Assembly (NCBI GenBank): GCA_002118135.1
Contig: BDIU01000202.1
Coordinates: forward strand, 1 to 64,000
DNA length: 64,000 bases
From: Trebouxia sp. TZW2008
Lineage: Eukaryota > Chlorophyta > Trebouxiophyceae > Trebouxiales > Trebouxiaceae
Direction: 5' to 3'
Shown: piece by piece, positions 1 to 12,196 of the stretch
How the letters are laid out: each line of letters begins with the position of its first letter
Position numbering within the stretch: position 1 is the stretch's first letter
The notes under the pieces: model-generated
Database searches by the model: none
Told to the model about the DNA's origin: nothing
Seen by the model: the letters and a program-made list of their open reading frames with translations, nothing else
Program-made: the position numbers and the translations under genes

Positions 1-749
1 GTCTCTCCCGTGTTTCGCCTTACGTTGGCAGGGTGGGGTCTCTCCCGTTTTCTCCCCTAAATAGCATTGTGAGCTTGAACAGCTTTGTTATTGCAGATGA
101 AGTGTGTTTGTGACGTGCCTGCTTGTGCTCATTCTTTGCGCTGCCAGCACGGTTTCTGAAATCGTTCCAATGTTTCAAAAGACTGCAGTGATATTACATT
201 TGCAAGTGTTTCACGAAGTGAGAATGTAGTAGTTGGCCCATGTGTTCGGCTCAAAGACGAATTTTGTGTCCTAACCAGCAGGCATTTACGGGAGAAGACG
301 TGACTGATGAGATGACTGCCATGCAATCTGCAGTTAATGGCCATGTCCAATGTTGAAAACTGCGAGAGGGTACGTCCATTCCAATTCTGCAGCAAATCCT
401 TGCAAAGCGAATTCGATGGGCAACCACCGCTGCCTGAAAGTGCACAAGATCTGTCAATGCTAAAAAGCACATGGCAGTGAGTGGCGCATACTATGTGCTT
501 GCACCTCCCATCTGTTTGGATATATATACTGCAACTACCGCTGCCTAAATCTGCACAAGATCCATAAACGCTAAAAGCCACATAGCAATTAGCAGCGCAT
601 ACTATGTGCTTGTACGTCACGTCTGTTTGCATATGCATCAAGCAGCCATCAATGTTGGTCAGCCCAGAGCTGGGCACCCGACCATTCATACAGAGGGGGC
701 ATATACAGGCATCTTTCATTGTTTGTTCACAGCTCAATTCTACTGAAGC
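1..749. other. Left-edge region, 3' side of eIF3h, no gene supported
   Basis: No coding gene is supported here. Near the very edge a short motif (ggggtctctcccg-like) occurs twice within 50 bases. From about 415 to 645 lies a direct tandem duplication of roughly 110 bp, listed separately. The open frame on the minus strand over 129-737 runs through this duplication and its protein is cysteine/histidine-rich only because the DNA repeats, so it is not called. The stretch next to 750 is presumably the 3' untranslated region of the minus-strand eIF3h gene. Confidence 0.5.
415..645. repeat. Two-copy tandem duplication of about 110 bp
   Basis: The text running from 'ccgctgcctgaa' through 'catactatgtgcttgcac' (about 427-507) recurs from 'ccgctgcctaaa' through 'catactatgtgcttgtac' (about 539-616). 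The period is close to 112 bp with scattered substitutions. It lies downstream of the eIF3h stop codon, showing that the tandem-duplication tendency of this locus is not restricted to introns. Confidence 0.75.
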
Positions 750-1944
750 TCAGATGTGCGACCGCTGCAGGGCTTCCATGAGCTGCAGCTTTTGCAAGCT
801 CTGCATACTGTAGCTGCTGAGCTGCTCACAATATGTGTTGATTTGGTTTGTTATGAGGAAGTTGTCAAGCTGATTGGGCTCAGGAATAGGCTTGAACTGT
901 TGCAAATCTTCCTCAGGCAAAGCCTCCTCTCCATTGGCACGCCGCTGCGCGTTTTCTTGCCGGCGCTTCTGCAACCACTGTGCCTGCTGCTGCTGCTGTC
1001 TGGCCACATTCCTGTGGTAGTAGGATACCTTTTGCTGTTCCATAACTGCGTCATCTAAGCAATCTGTGACAAACTCCAGGTTACGTTCCAGTGTAGGAAG
1101 GACAGACAGGTTGAGCTTGTCAACATCGATCTGCTTGATGACTGATGGGGGCTCAATCTCTGCAAGCATTGCTGTAGCGAGAGGTGAATTTTGAAGATTG
1201 ACTGGGATTTCCTCAAAAATCTCCTTCCACGTGATGTTTCCTGCTTTGACCTTCTCAGTTGTGAGCACGCCGTCCCCTTTGTATGCACTTATGAAGCTGT
1301 CTTTGAGTCTGATTGCTTTGACTGCAAGGCCTCCGCCGCTGCTGCGCTGAGGGTCACATATGATACAAATGCAGCGCTTGATGCTTTCTTGGTAGTTTAC
1401 AAAGGTCTCAATCAGCTCAACCGTTTGAAAGGACCCCAGCTGGGTTGACTGATACCTGCAAATGCAAACACAAGTCAGAAATGTCCAGAAATGACATGCA
1501 CATGAGGAAGTGCTACTTATGCTGAAACTGCATACCAGCCAACTGTGTTGTTGTCAACGTTGATCTCTCGAAGACAACGCATCATCTCCAGCTGATAGCT
1601 GGCTCCATCTGCTTCATTGCCCTCGTCTTCCTCTGTTCTTGTCTATAATTAGCAAGAGAGCAATGAGAAAATGAGATCAGCAAGCATTTGCTGCCAAAGT
1701 TTTGCTGATCTGTGCAAATCCTGCCGTGACTTACAGGGAAAGGGAAGCAATCTGTCACTTCTAGAGTCTGTCCAATGTCAAGACCCAGCAGCTGTCCTGT
1801 GACCAAGGAAGGCATGCTTTCTTTGCAGTGCTTCAGAATTTTCAGGACCGCTAGCCCGTCTAGCTGCACATTTCTCAGCGGAGATGAGTCAGATTTCCGC
1901 TCCATCGCGGCGGCGAAGTTCATAGGAGCACCGTCACCCGCCAT
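750..1944 (-). CDS. eIF3h: Eukaryotic translation initiation factor 3 subunit H
   Basis: MPN-domain subunit of the eIF3 scaffold, which binds the 40S ribosome during translation initiation in the cytosol. Three exons join in phase: 1735-1944, 1536-1642 and 750-1455, giving 340 residues, the usual size for eIF3h. The start is the ATG at 1944 (MAGDGAPMNF). Residues 22-70 hold the MPN core opening (LDGLAVLKILKHC, then SLVTGQLLGLD). Exon 2 carries MMRCLREINVDNNTVGWYQS, the characteristic MPN strand. The JAMM metal ligands of active deubiquitinases are not seen, as expected for a non-catalytic MPN- protein. The C-terminal helical part (LERNLEFVTDCLDD, then many Q and R) matches family layout and ends SLQKLQLMEALQRSHI. 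It is head-to-head with the CK1 gene. Introns are GT-AG with TATAG or TGCAG acceptors. Confidence 0.95.
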
Positions 1945-2304
1945 CTTGTCAATCGGCACCGAGGATCTCAGCGCGATCGCAACAATTGAGAACAGGAGGT
2001 GCAATAAGCCGCCTGCACTGCCATGGGCCTGTCGCTCGACTAGACAGGATTCTAAACAGGCTATAATAGCTAGGGAATTCTGTCACAACGGCGAGGGAAG
2101 CAAAGGGCTTGTTCGACCTGAACAAGAGAAGGCACCTCAGATCTAGGCACAGCTGGCACTACGCACGGTGGCTCGTCTTGAGCACATCTTGCGATGTGTG
2201 AATGAATGCTGCAAGTCAGGGACTGCGTGAAGTGCGCTCACCCTGTTGGCTGATAGGCAGGGTGACTTAGGCATAAAAGGCTGTGACGCTGACAGTTTTG
2301 ACTC
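1945..2304. promoter_or_regulatory. Shared upstream region of eIF3h and CK1
   Basis: The start codons of the divergent eIF3h (-) and CK1 (+) genes are 360 bp apart, so 5' leaders and promoters of both must lie here. No TATA box or other core element could be assigned with confidence. No open frame of gene quality is present. Confidence 0.55.
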
Positions 2305-4128
2305 ATGGCTTTGGACATTCGTATAGCTGGGAGGTACAGACTTGGAAGAAAGATCGGCAGCGGCTCTTTTGGAGATATATATCTTGGTAAGATCGCTTGG
2401 TGTTCATGATGTGCGTCCAACTGCTGTAAAGCTGTGTGCTGACTCTTGCGGCAACATCTGCAGGTCTACACATCCATACTGGGGAGGAAGTTGGCATAAA
2501 GTTGGTGCGCTTTCGCGCCCTCTGTACACTCCCTGCACTGTGTCATATAGGGCAAGTGATGTTCACCTTTCACAAGATTGTTGCAGGAGTCAATCAAGAC
2601 CAAGCATCCTCAGCTCTTGTATGAATCCAAGCTGTACAAGATTCTCCAGGGAGGAAGTAAGTCTGCGAGGCAGCTTGATGGTAAACGCCAGTGTCGCTCA
2701 ACCACCTGAGCACACTTGTCTGACTGCAGCTGGCATACCAAATATTCGCTGGTATGGGGTCGAAGGCGACTACAATGTCATGGTGTTGGACTTGCTGGGT
2801 CCTAGTCTGGAGGATCTGTTCAATTTCTGCAACAGAAAGTTCAGCTTGAAGACCGTGCTGATGCTCGCCGACCAGCTGGTGAGTTCGACAGCACGACCGT
2901 CTTCAGCATTTGCGTTACCGACTGCAATTTGTCGTTCGCCTTTGCAGATATCGAGGATAGAGTACGTCCACAGCAAAAGCTTCATTCACCGTGATATCAA
3001 GCCTGACAACTTTTTGATGGGTCTTGGCAAGCGGGCGAATCAGGTCAATGTCATCGACTTTGGCTTAGCCAAAAAGTTCCGCGACCCCAAGACACATATC
3101 CACATTCCATACAGAGAGAACAAGAACTTGACAGGCACAGCTCGATATGCCAGCATCAACACACACCTGGGCATTGAGCAGAGCAGACGGGATGACATTG
3201 AGTCTCTAGGCTATGTGCTCATGTACTTCCTCAGAGGCAGCTTGCCATGGCAAGGTCTCAAGGCTGCTACCAAGAAGCAGAAATATGAGAAGATCAGCGA
3301 AAAGAAGATGGCAACACCCGTGGAAGTACTGTGCAGAGGCTTCCCCATGGAGTTTGCCACCTACTTCCAGTACTGCAGATCACTGCGCTTTGATGACAAG
3401 CCAGACTACTCATACCTGCGGAAGCTGTTGCGGGACCTGTTTGCAAGAGAAGGTCAGTGGCTCAGCACTCCTTCAGGCAGTGCAATTGCATCAGCACCAG
3501 CTGGTTTTGTGTTGTGGTTCATTGCCCCATTCAGTCAGCGCAGCTTCCAATACTGCTTTGCAACTATCAAGGGGTGAATCAGGAAGTGAAATGACTTCGA
3601 GTTTGGAGGTTTTGTCTTGGTGTAAGAAACAAGCAAGCCGCAGAGTGACAACCTGCAGCTATGTCGGCCGTACAGTGACTTCTCCTTGTCATGACTGCTC
3701 TGGTTTCCAAGAAAGCTGTCTGTGCATCTTGAGTTGTCGTTACCTGCATCCTGCAGGGGCAGAATGCAGTGATTGGGTACCATTTGCATTGTCCTTACAT
3801 CAATAATGTCCTGACATTGAGTATCCTTACAAAGAGACATTGAGTGTCTTACAAAGAGAAGTTACTGTATTTGCAATTGAAAACAACGCCAGCAATGCCT
3901 TTGTCTGCAGGGTTCCAATGGGACTATGTCTTTGACTGGACCATTCTCAAGTATCAACAGACAAAGAACCATGCTGTGCCAAGGCCAGACGCGGCACCTG
4001 CTGCCCAAGCAGATCCTGCAGACACAGACAAGGGAGATCGCAGTGGCTTTGCCAGGGCATCAAGAGGTGACTCTGGCAGGAGGTCAGTGCTTGTCGCATC
4101 AATGCTTTACTACAAACAACATACCTGA
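2305..4128 (+). CDS. Casein kinase I family serine/threonine kinase
   Basis: Phosphorylates acidic or primed Ser/Thr sites; CK1 kinases act in vesicle traffic, clock and growth control in plants and algae. Six exons join in phase: 2305-2386, 2464-2504, 2587-2656, 2730-2878, 2948-3452 and 3911-4128, 354 residues. Visible kinase motifs: glycine loop [12 protein letters not shown] (residues 18-28), catalytic lysine K40 in [15 protein letters not shown] at 128-135 and DFG at 151-153. The CK1 signature [20 protein letters not shown] replaces the usual APE motif. The C-terminal tail after WTILKYQQ is short, basic and Ala-rich, and ends at TGA 4126-4128. A 'gtcagt' donor-like sequence at about 4083 could instead splice to a further tail exon, so the C-terminus is the least certain part. 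Two of its introns are below 90 bp, unlike the long ones elsewhere in the window. Confidence 0.93.
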
Positions 4129-5879
4129 CAATAAACATCATATTGAGGCAAAGGTGTTGGATGTGTCTGGCACAAGTCCTGTTGTGCATGCAGGCTCAAT
4201 GCTATGCATTTCTGTACAGCATCTTGCCTGTTGCTCTTGCTTGCCTATAAGGTGCACACATGCTTGGAGCACAGCCTGAGCGTTCGCCTCAGACGGCTGC
4301 GTAAACCAGCACTGTCAGGTCTTCTCAGATAGATCGAATGGCAAGTATGCACAACCCCATTTGAGCGCGTGACATGAGTTTAGATGCACGGTCGCCATGG
4401 CAGAGCCTAGTCTGTTAGGCAGCCTCAGCCATAGGCTTGATTCACAGCTTTGCATGGATGCTTAAGCGCTGAACATACACCTGTTTTAAGTCAATGCGTT
4501 GCTTTTTGTTGCAGGTTGATGCCAAATGCCAGTCCTGTACCACCAAGACGAGACTTTTAAGGTGATGCTCACCACCATACATGTGTTGTCATGTTGCAGA
4601 GACAGATCTGAACATGCATGGGCCATGCTACATGTACAAACACCTGCAATAGCCTATAGTGTATGGTGGGCTACTTATGCAAAGTACTGCATGCTGGTGC
4701 ATGATGACCCTGAGCTGCTGCTGTATTGCTCGCACAGCTAAAGGCAAGATGTTTGTGTCTCAGTGCAGGTTACCATAGTCTGGCAATTGCAGTATGTGCG
4801 GCTTGGCGCCTAGTGTTAGACCGAGTCTGCCCAATCCAGCGCAATGCAAGTGGCTGCAGTCTCAGAGAGCAGATGCTTCTACTCAAAAATGAGTGACCGC
4901 CCTATTCCATTGCTGCAGAGAGCTCAAAATGCCATGATCCACAAATTCTGGTCAGCTCAGCATGTGAATGCTTGTGTTCATCTAGTCTAGCACAAGCTTA
5001 TGTCAAATCCACGGTGGTACCGTTGTCTGTCTCATGCTGCTTTCAGCAACTATGATGTTTGTAGAAGCTCTTACTATGTTCAAAATGCCTATATGTACCT
5101 TGTGTCTTGTTTTGATCACGTACTTTCTGAACTGACAGGCATTCTGCATTGGTTTTGCTTGTCTGGCCTAGTCAGTGCATGACCAGTGTTTCTGAAGTAT
5201 GGCTTATGCCAGGAACACGGCCCCTCCCCAGAGATGCGTGCGCATGTAGGATGTAATTCATGCTCTGAATGCAAACGCTGTGGACAATGCAATCTTGCGA
5301 TGCTTTTGGTCAACAGCTTCAGGACATGATGTTGCTGCAAGCCTGACAGGTCCATGTCACCAAATGTATATGCTGTTGTTTGGCTAAAGGCCTGCATGTA
5401 CTTGTTTGCGAACGCCTTCAGCTGCACAACAACCAACATTGCATGGACTGTTGCCTATCTTCTCACCTTATGGCGTTGTCTCTATCTCATTGAAGTTGAT
5501 GGCTGCTTGCATATCCTTGCCATGTTGCAACAACAGAGAGCTTTGCAATATGTTGCTGGGGCACGTTTGCTCCACTGCTATGTGAGAGAGAGAGAGAATA
5601 ATTTTACATGCTTTAGCCCTTTCAAAGCCTCGTGGAGATGCATCAGGGCAGTATGTAGGTCAAGTATGAAACGACCACTGTAAATTTAGCTCGCGCCGGG
5701 AGATCCATTGCCAATCAATTATGTGCTCATGCATAAGCAAAATATGCAACTGAGGAAGTAACGAGCACCCATGCGTGGGCGTTTCATGTACAGCGATATA
5801 AGCTATGCGTTGGAGGTGATCTGATCTGGATCACGGCAGCTTGGATTACGCTAGCTTTCGCATCACCGCCTGTGTCACG
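4129..5879. other. CK1 to Arp2 intergenic region, no gene supported
   Basis: About 1.75 kb between two plus-strand genes. It contains only short open frames with no recognisable motif, many TGCA/TGCATG tracts, and a small (ga)n run near 5587. It should hold the CK1 3' untranslated region and the Arp2 promoter. An extra CK1 tail exon here cannot be excluded. Confidence 0.5.
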
Positions 5880-8750
5880 ATGGTCGGCGTCGCTATATCC
5901 AGGGAGAAAGTAGTCGTATGCGACAACGGCACCGGAGTACGCTTCAGCCAGCTTCCTTGCAGCAGTTTGTGTGGTGTGCCAGGTTGTACATAGTTATGGT
6001 CTCGACACTTTCCGTTGCAGTTTGTCAAATGTGGGTTTGCTGGAGACAACTTTCCAAGAGTGGCATTTCCTTGTATGGTTGGGCGTCCCATGCTCAGGAC
6101 AGAAACAGGCTTCTCTCAGCAGAAGCTGAAGGTGCTTGAGCAAGACATATTTTTCTGCATGTTTCTGCACTGAGAATGCGTGACATCAATTGTGAAAGCC
6201 TGAGGTTGCAAACTTTTCAGCATGCAGGACATTGTCGTTGGAGAAGAGTGCTCTCAGCAGCGTCACAACTTGGAAGTTACCTATCCCATCACGAATGGCA
6301 TTGTACAGAAATGGAGCGACATGCAGCATGTCTGGGACCATACTTTTTATGAACAGCTCAATGTGGACCCATCAGATTGCAAAATCTTGCTGACAGACCC
6401 TCCCCTCAACCCCAAAGGCAACAGGGACAGGCTTTTGCAAACAATGTTTGAACATTATGGCTTTGCAGCAGCTTTTATACAAATTCAAGCTGTTCTGACG
6501 CTGTATGCACAAGGTAAGACATGTTGCCCATTGGCGAATGGCTTTGTGCCGTGTGATAGTCTTGCTGAGAGCTTGCATGCTGCCCAATAATTTCGACAAC
6601 TCTATGTATCACCGTGTGCACCACATGAGTGGGTGCTGTTCTGTGTTGCAGGCTTGCTCACCGGGCTGGTAGTGGATTCAGGGGATGGTGTAACCCACAC
6701 AGTAAGTGACAAAAAAGCGCTTGACATCCTGGCGCAACAGGATCTCCTGCTTGCTGGTGTCTGCAGCAGTTGCTCTTTTTTACATTCTTGCTGCTTGTTG
6801 CTGCAATGCTGACCTGAATGATGACAAATGATTTCAAATAGCACAAGACCAAACTGGTTGGACACAGTGATTGCTCCAGTACGTACGTAGCTGGGCCTGC
6901 TGAGCCTGTCTAGCACACGTTTAGCATGAGAGAATGAAGTGACCGCTGCTTGTTGCTGGAATGATGGCCTCAATCACTCAAGCACACATGCATATCTGTT
7001 TTGCTCAGGACACAACGCAGTCCCGGAGAAATGCATGCAGGTGGCTGTCATAGATGGCTTTTCCTTTCCACATCTTACCAAGCGCCTGAACATTGCTGGA
7101 CGTCATGTCACTACACACCTTGTGGAGCTGTTGCTGCGCAGAGGCTACGCTTTCAACCGCTCAGCAGACTTTGACACCGTCCGACGAATGAAGGAGAAGC
7201 TATGCTATGTGGCATGCGACTACCAAAAGGAGGCTCAGGTCTGCGCTGCACAGATCCCTGATGACATTGAGTGTGCATTTCTGCGTGCGTGAAGCTCAGT
7301 AAGAACAGACCTCTAGCAGCTCAGAGATAAAGTCTGAGCCCACTGACATGGGCAACTTGGAGTTGTACTAGATTCAGACATGCAAGCAAGCAATCTAGCT
7401 GTGCATATCCAGCTGGCGAGAGGATTGGGATATACAAGCAAGCAATCTGACCATGCAATACAGCTGGCAAGAGCAACAGGGCATACAAGCAAGCTATCTA
7501 GTTGTGCTTATGCAGCTGGCAACACAAGCAGGGCATACAAGCAATCAATACTTTTGTGCATATGCAGCTAGCAAGAGAGACAACCCATATTGTTCAATCA
7601 TACACGCTGCCAGATGGGCGAGTCATCAAAGTGGGAGCAGAGCGCTTCATGGCGCCTGAAATCATGTTTAGGCCAGAGTTGGTGGACATAGAAGCGCCTG
7701 GCATATCAGAGAACATATTCAATTGCATCCAGGTCAGATATGCGTCACTTCAGCATGCCTGGCGCATCATGATTGCAGTGTCAAAACCCCAACTCAGGAA
7801 TAAGCCAGCGTGCCTTGCTGTGAGATCGCGCCATGCTTTGACCTACCCTTCATGTTTGCTTTGTACCACGCAGTCAGAGATAACCTCAACTCGGCCTTGC
7901 AGATTTGGACAGCCTTTATCTCTTCGAACAGCAAGCTTTGGGAAGCAGTCAGTAATGCACAGCACACTCCATGAAGCACAATTCATGTCCTCATCTTTCC
8001 TCAAGTTTTCGTGATGCCCCACAGGAAATGGATATGGACAACAGAATGACTCTTTACCAGCATATTGTGCTCAGTGGGGGATCTACCATGTATCCTGGCA
8101 TGCCCAGCCGCTTAGAGCGTGACATCAAAGCTATGTACTTGGAGAGGGTCCTTGAGGTAAGCTTCAAATTGCTGGCAAGAATTAGCTTTCATTGCCACCT
8201 GAGAGCCACTTCTGCTGCTTGAGTAACGCCGATGTACGTTGACTTCCATAAACTTGTGCAAGTTTTGGCATATACTGTTTGCCATAAATAAACAGAACAG
8301 CAGCTGTTCTGTCATACAGGGTAAGAAAGAGGGTCTGCGCAAATTAAAGCTCAAGATTGAGGATCCTCCCAGGAGGAAGCATACAGGTGTGCTGCGTGAT
8401 GAGATCCATGCTGATTGTTGCTATGCACTGCAGACACTTGATGCGCATGCCTTGTTCTTGCTATAGTAAGCAGTGTGGCAGGTAGGCACGAGGATTGGCT
8501 TGATCAATGTGCAGCAAGCAAGGCCGCAGTCTTCATGTCATGAGGGATGTGTGCACAAGGCACCACGTGCCATGCAATTTTTGCAAGCATGCCACTGGTG
8601 TTGAGTAACTTGCTAATGTTGCCGTATGCAGTCTTTCTGGGTGGAGCGGTCTTGGCAGACATCATGAAAGATAAGCCATCCTTCTGGGTCAGCAAGCAGG
8701 AGTACGAAGAAGATCCGCATAGAGCGCTTAAAAAGTGTGGTTCCCTGTAA
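5880..8750 (+). CDS. ARP2: Actin-related protein 2 (Arp2/3 complex subunit)
   Basis: Actin-like subunit that with Arp3 forms the first two subunits of a branched actin filament. Nine exons join in phase: 5880-5936, 6021-6131, 6228-6513, 6652-6701, 7041-7238, 7568-7732, 8025-8156, 8320-8386 and 8632-8750, 394 residues, normal for Arp2. Family signatures: [20 protein letters not shown] at the N-terminus (phosphate loop 1), [27 protein letters not shown] (phosphate loop 2), [57 protein letters not shown], and the end [17 protein letters not shown] with the LSGGST adenosine motif places it in Arp2 rather than actin or Arp3. Intron 5 (7239-7567) is built from tandem copies of its own 3' splice site, described separately. 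The gene implies a branched-actin system and pairs functionally with the myosin gene in this window. Confidence 0.97.
7395..7582 (+). repeat. Four 51-52 bp tandem copies of an Arp2 3' splice junction
   Basis: The junction core 'cagctggcaagag' recurs at 7410, 7461, 7513 and, as the functional acceptor plus start of exon 6, at 7565. Spacing is 51, 52 and 52 bp. Each unit also carries 'catacaagcaagcaatc'-like intron sequence. The three upstream units are inside intron 5; only the last joins to an exon that encodes Arp2. Confidence 0.85.
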
Positions 8751-9157
8751 CAATCCATAAGGATTTGTACGACACTTTGCACTGATACACAGGCTGAAGC
8801 ATGAGTATGAATTATATGTTGCCACATGCCAAATCAGCAAAGTCCAGCATATGCTTCCTTGTAGGCAACATACTATAAACGTCTGCCTTTTGTGAATTTA
8901 GAGTTTGGCATGTCTATCACCTGCAGCTGGTGTGTGTAAAGTGTAAGCTGAGTTACTGACTGGCTTGCACACATTACGCAAACATACACTGCAGCAAAGA
9001 AATTGCTGCTAGCAATGCCAGCAAGTAATATTATACATTGCAAAATGAACGCAAGCCATCTGACCTTGTCTACTACAAGACCAAGCATGCTTGCAAATAC
9101 TACACACTGCAGCCAAAGTCTAAATGCAGTACAGACCCAATCACAAACCCCAAAACC
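8751..9157. other. Arp2 / zinc-finger gene 3' convergent region
   Basis: About 400 bp between the ends of two convergent genes. No gene-quality open frame. It should contain both 3' untranslated regions. Confidence 0.5.
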
Positions 9158-11732
9158 CTAGCTACCATATGAAGACCTGGCAAGCGCGTTCACAGAGACT
9201 TGACGCTTGGAATCAGGCATGTGCCAACCTCCTGAACGCGCTCTATGAGCTGATGCACCCTCACTGCCATGCATGGTCCTGTACCCATTCACAGGTGACC
9301 ACATGGTAGGCACATGCGACTGATGCTGAGCATGACCTGATAAATGAGTCACTGCAGCGCCATTTGCATATGGCAGAGACATGCGGCCTGCTGCTACTGC
9401 ATTGACAGGCTGCTTGGATCTATGGCTAGATGCTGGAGGCTGCTGTAGCCTTTGAATCTGGCCTGGCTGAGCATGATGGTCAGAGCTAGGAATCCTGCTC
9501 CATGCAGGCTGACTTGGCAGCGTTTGCCTGGCATTGTGGTGCTGTATCCGAGGGTATGCAGCAGAAGAGTTTATACTGCTGTCATGCAACATGCCTTCAG
9601 CATGGGCGTGGTGACCATTCTGAGCGGGGTTGTGACCAAGATGACTGGACTGAATCGGATGCCTATGAAGTGCTGAAGGCTGCGCAGCATTGCTCTGATT
9701 GGACTGTAACTGCCCGCTTGTGTCTGGCTTATGTTGCCACAGGTCATGAGGGCCTTCAGCAGTACCATCCGGCGCTGATGATGCCTGTTTCAATCGCTTG
9801 GCTGTCGGCGCCAACACATTTGCGTCAGACTGCCTCTGCCCAAGGTGCAGCTGCCTGTTGCCCAATGCATTGATTGCCTTTGCGCTGGCGTCAAGTCTGC
9901 TTGCATCACGCTCCTTCTGGTCAGCATGGGCATTGCTGCCATGAAGAGCTGGCTTCTCAGGCTCCACAGAGAGAATCCTGAAGCACAAGTGGCATGTGAA
10001 CATTGCAATGTACCAGGCCTTCACCTTGATGCAACTGTGCGTGCTTGCAGCAACTCACCCCTTTCAATTACAAAGCAGGTACACCCAATGCAATAAGTGG
10101 AGCATAAGAGCAAGCCCATAATCGTATACAGGATCTTTATACATCAGTGCTACCATGTATGCATCACAATGCAAGCGCATGGTATAATAACACACAATCA
10201 ATACACGCACAAGATAAAGTGGTCAGGCAGTAATGAGCTGATGCTAGGCTGACCGTTTCCTATGTGACCTTGTCATGCATGTTGGGAAGCATGGAGGCAA
10301 GTGCATCATGCAATAACAGACAATCATCACATGCACAGGGTAAAGTGGACAGGCAGTATTGAGCTGATGCTAGACTGACCTTTTCCTACGTGACCTTGTC
10401 ACATTTTTTGGGAAGCGTGGAGGCAGGGATGGGTCATGCACTGCGTCCACATCAGGGTTGCTGCGTGACAGGCCGGGATCATACGTCCATGCACTCCTAG
10501 GCCGCTGCATGCTCTGTGGCTGTGGTGCATGAGCCATGTCACCAGCTGATGTGCTGACTGTGCCATTGCCCTGATGACTGTCAAGCACAGCTGGCTGTTG
10601 CACATTGCTTGTCGGCCAAGCTTGTTTGGCCTGCATGATCGGGACTGAGTCACACTGCAGCAAGGGTGGTGCCTGTGATGGGTATTGCATGGGGTGCTGG
10701 GGCTTCTGCAGGGCAGGCTGACGGTGTACGGTGCTAGCAAAGGCAGTTTGGTAGGCTGATTTGGCCTGCTCAATGGCAAAGCGTGAAGGGCCTGCTGGGG
10801 GTTTTGAACTGCCCCTGCCTTTGCCCTTCTTGCTGCCTTTTGCCCCCTTGGCATTGAGCCCTGCCTTGCTGCCTTGCCTAGGCTGTGGGGTGCTACTCCT
10901 GGGTCTGACAGACGTAGGGTCACATGGCCGGCATCTAGGGAGGTGGTCATCAAAGGCGGTGGTGAGTAACAGGCTATGGCACACTGTGCACCTCGCCAGT
11001 TCAAGGCTGCCTCCATTGTCTGTGCATAATGTGGAAGCCAGTGCAGCTAATCTGGTCGACGGCAAGCATGTGGTTTCCTGAATGCTGCGAATGTTGGTGT
11101 GCATTTCTGTATGAGCGATGTCCATGGCTCTGAGCTCAGCCTGGGATTTACTGGGCTGCGTCTCCTGTCTGAGGAGGCTTTGAAAAGTGCTCCAGCCAGA
11201 AGATTCTGCTGCCTCTGGTTCGGCTGACCATTGTGAGCACCTGCTCACAGGGATTCACGCTCAAGTTTGCGGTTGTACATGAGGCCATCTGCACTACAGT
11301 TGGATAGGTCACAGGACTCACTTTGCTGCAGAAGTCCAGTCATCATGTTTGAAGACGGACGCCAGATGATCCACCAAGGCAACACAATTTGAGCTCTGTA
11401 GCACTGCTGGTAGGAGTGAAGTCTGCTGTTCAACTTCTGCAACAGGCTTTTGCGGGTCAGCACCATTTTCGCTCCGGCAATGGCAGCATCACGTTCTTAG
11501 ACTTTCAGAACTCGAAGCAGCCGGTCATGTGCATCAGTCGACATCCGGAGACGCGGAAGCTTGCGTGGTGTTGCAACTTGCAAGCTGACAGAGCGGATGC
11601 GCCACGGTGGCCAGTCGACATATACACAGTGACTCGCTTGAGCTCGTACATGAATTCGATATTTTTTATCTCACCTGCTCGAAGCGCTCGGAGCCTCTCA
11701 GTGTCGAAGTCTTGCCGGACCATTCCAGTCAA
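9158..11732 (-). CDS. C2HC zinc-finger protein, candidate SAGA deubiquitination-module subunit
   Basis: Four exons join in phase: 11675-11732, 11322-11436, 10380-11240 and 9158-9977, 617 residues. The N-terminus (MTGMVRQDFDTERLRALRAE) continues into a helix with LVDHLASVFKHDDW. At about residue 150 there is one zinc finger, CTVCHSLLLTTAFDDHLPRC, a C-x2-C...H-x3-C pattern like the first finger of SGF11, SGF73 and ataxin-7. It is followed by a basic stretch rich in K and G, then a long low-complexity Q/H/S/P tail ending ARSSYGS. The start is the only ATG giving correct phase into exon 2 through a strong 'gtgaga' donor. By family knowledge such fingers anchor the SAGA ubiquitin protease, but one finger is thin evidence: the structure is firm, the function is inferred. 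Head-to-head with PreP. The donor of exon 3 has a decayed copy 126 bp downstream. Confidence 0.72.
10198..10434 (-). repeat. Exon 3 donor junction of zinc-finger gene and its decayed intronic copy
   Basis: The functional junction around 10375 ('ctgaccttttcctacgtgac') is repeated around 10249 ('ctgaccgtttcctatgtgac'), together with flanking 'aaagtggacaggcagtattgagctgatgcta' sequence, offset 126 bp. In transcript orientation the copy is downstream of the real donor, within intron 3. Confidence 0.85.
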
Positions 11733-12196
11733 ACTGACAATGGCAAGGCCTCGTGGACTTGACAGTCGATGCCGCTTTTATCCCGGGATGCCGCGCGCTA
11801 CATAAGATTGCAGCACGAAGTTGCGCGACGGCATTAGCGGTGCACAGTGCGCAGCGCTCACCCGACAACTTGCGGCACTTTGACCTGACTCACCCCGGGG
11901 TGTTACTTGACTACTGTAAACTTTCATTCATATGTGCACCATGAACTTGAGGAGTAAGAAGACCAGGAGCAGTGCATGACGCGACGCGCAACAACGTCTC
12001 GAAGACCGCAGTTGATCCACACAAGACACACACTAGGAAACCTCGCGTTCTGTGATTGCCTGCGGTCGTGATCACCGTGCTCGGCTGTCGTTCCCGAATA
12101 CTTGCATTGGCGTACTTGAATCGAAAGTCTGGCGAGTTTGACACGCCTTCTGCCCGGTCTAGGTAGAATGATGCAGACCTCCGTCAGACCGGGATC
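11733..12196. promoter_or_regulatory. Divergent upstream region of zinc-finger gene and PreP
   Basis: Start codons of the two divergent genes are 464 bp apart. An ATG at 12168 lies upstream of the PreP start in a different frame and overlaps it, so if transcription starts before it the PreP mRNA would carry an overlapping upstream open frame. No core promoter element was assigned. Confidence 0.5.

Noticed and set aside
129..737. 202-residue Cys/His-rich minus-strand frame
   Set aside because: It spans the 112-bp tandem duplication and 3' sequence of eIF3h. No family resemblance and no ATG context; the cysteine pattern repeats because the DNA repeats.
9502..9873. Plus-strand frames over the zinc-finger gene tail
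   Set aside because: They are antisense shadows of the low-complexity Q/H/S coding exon 9158-9977.
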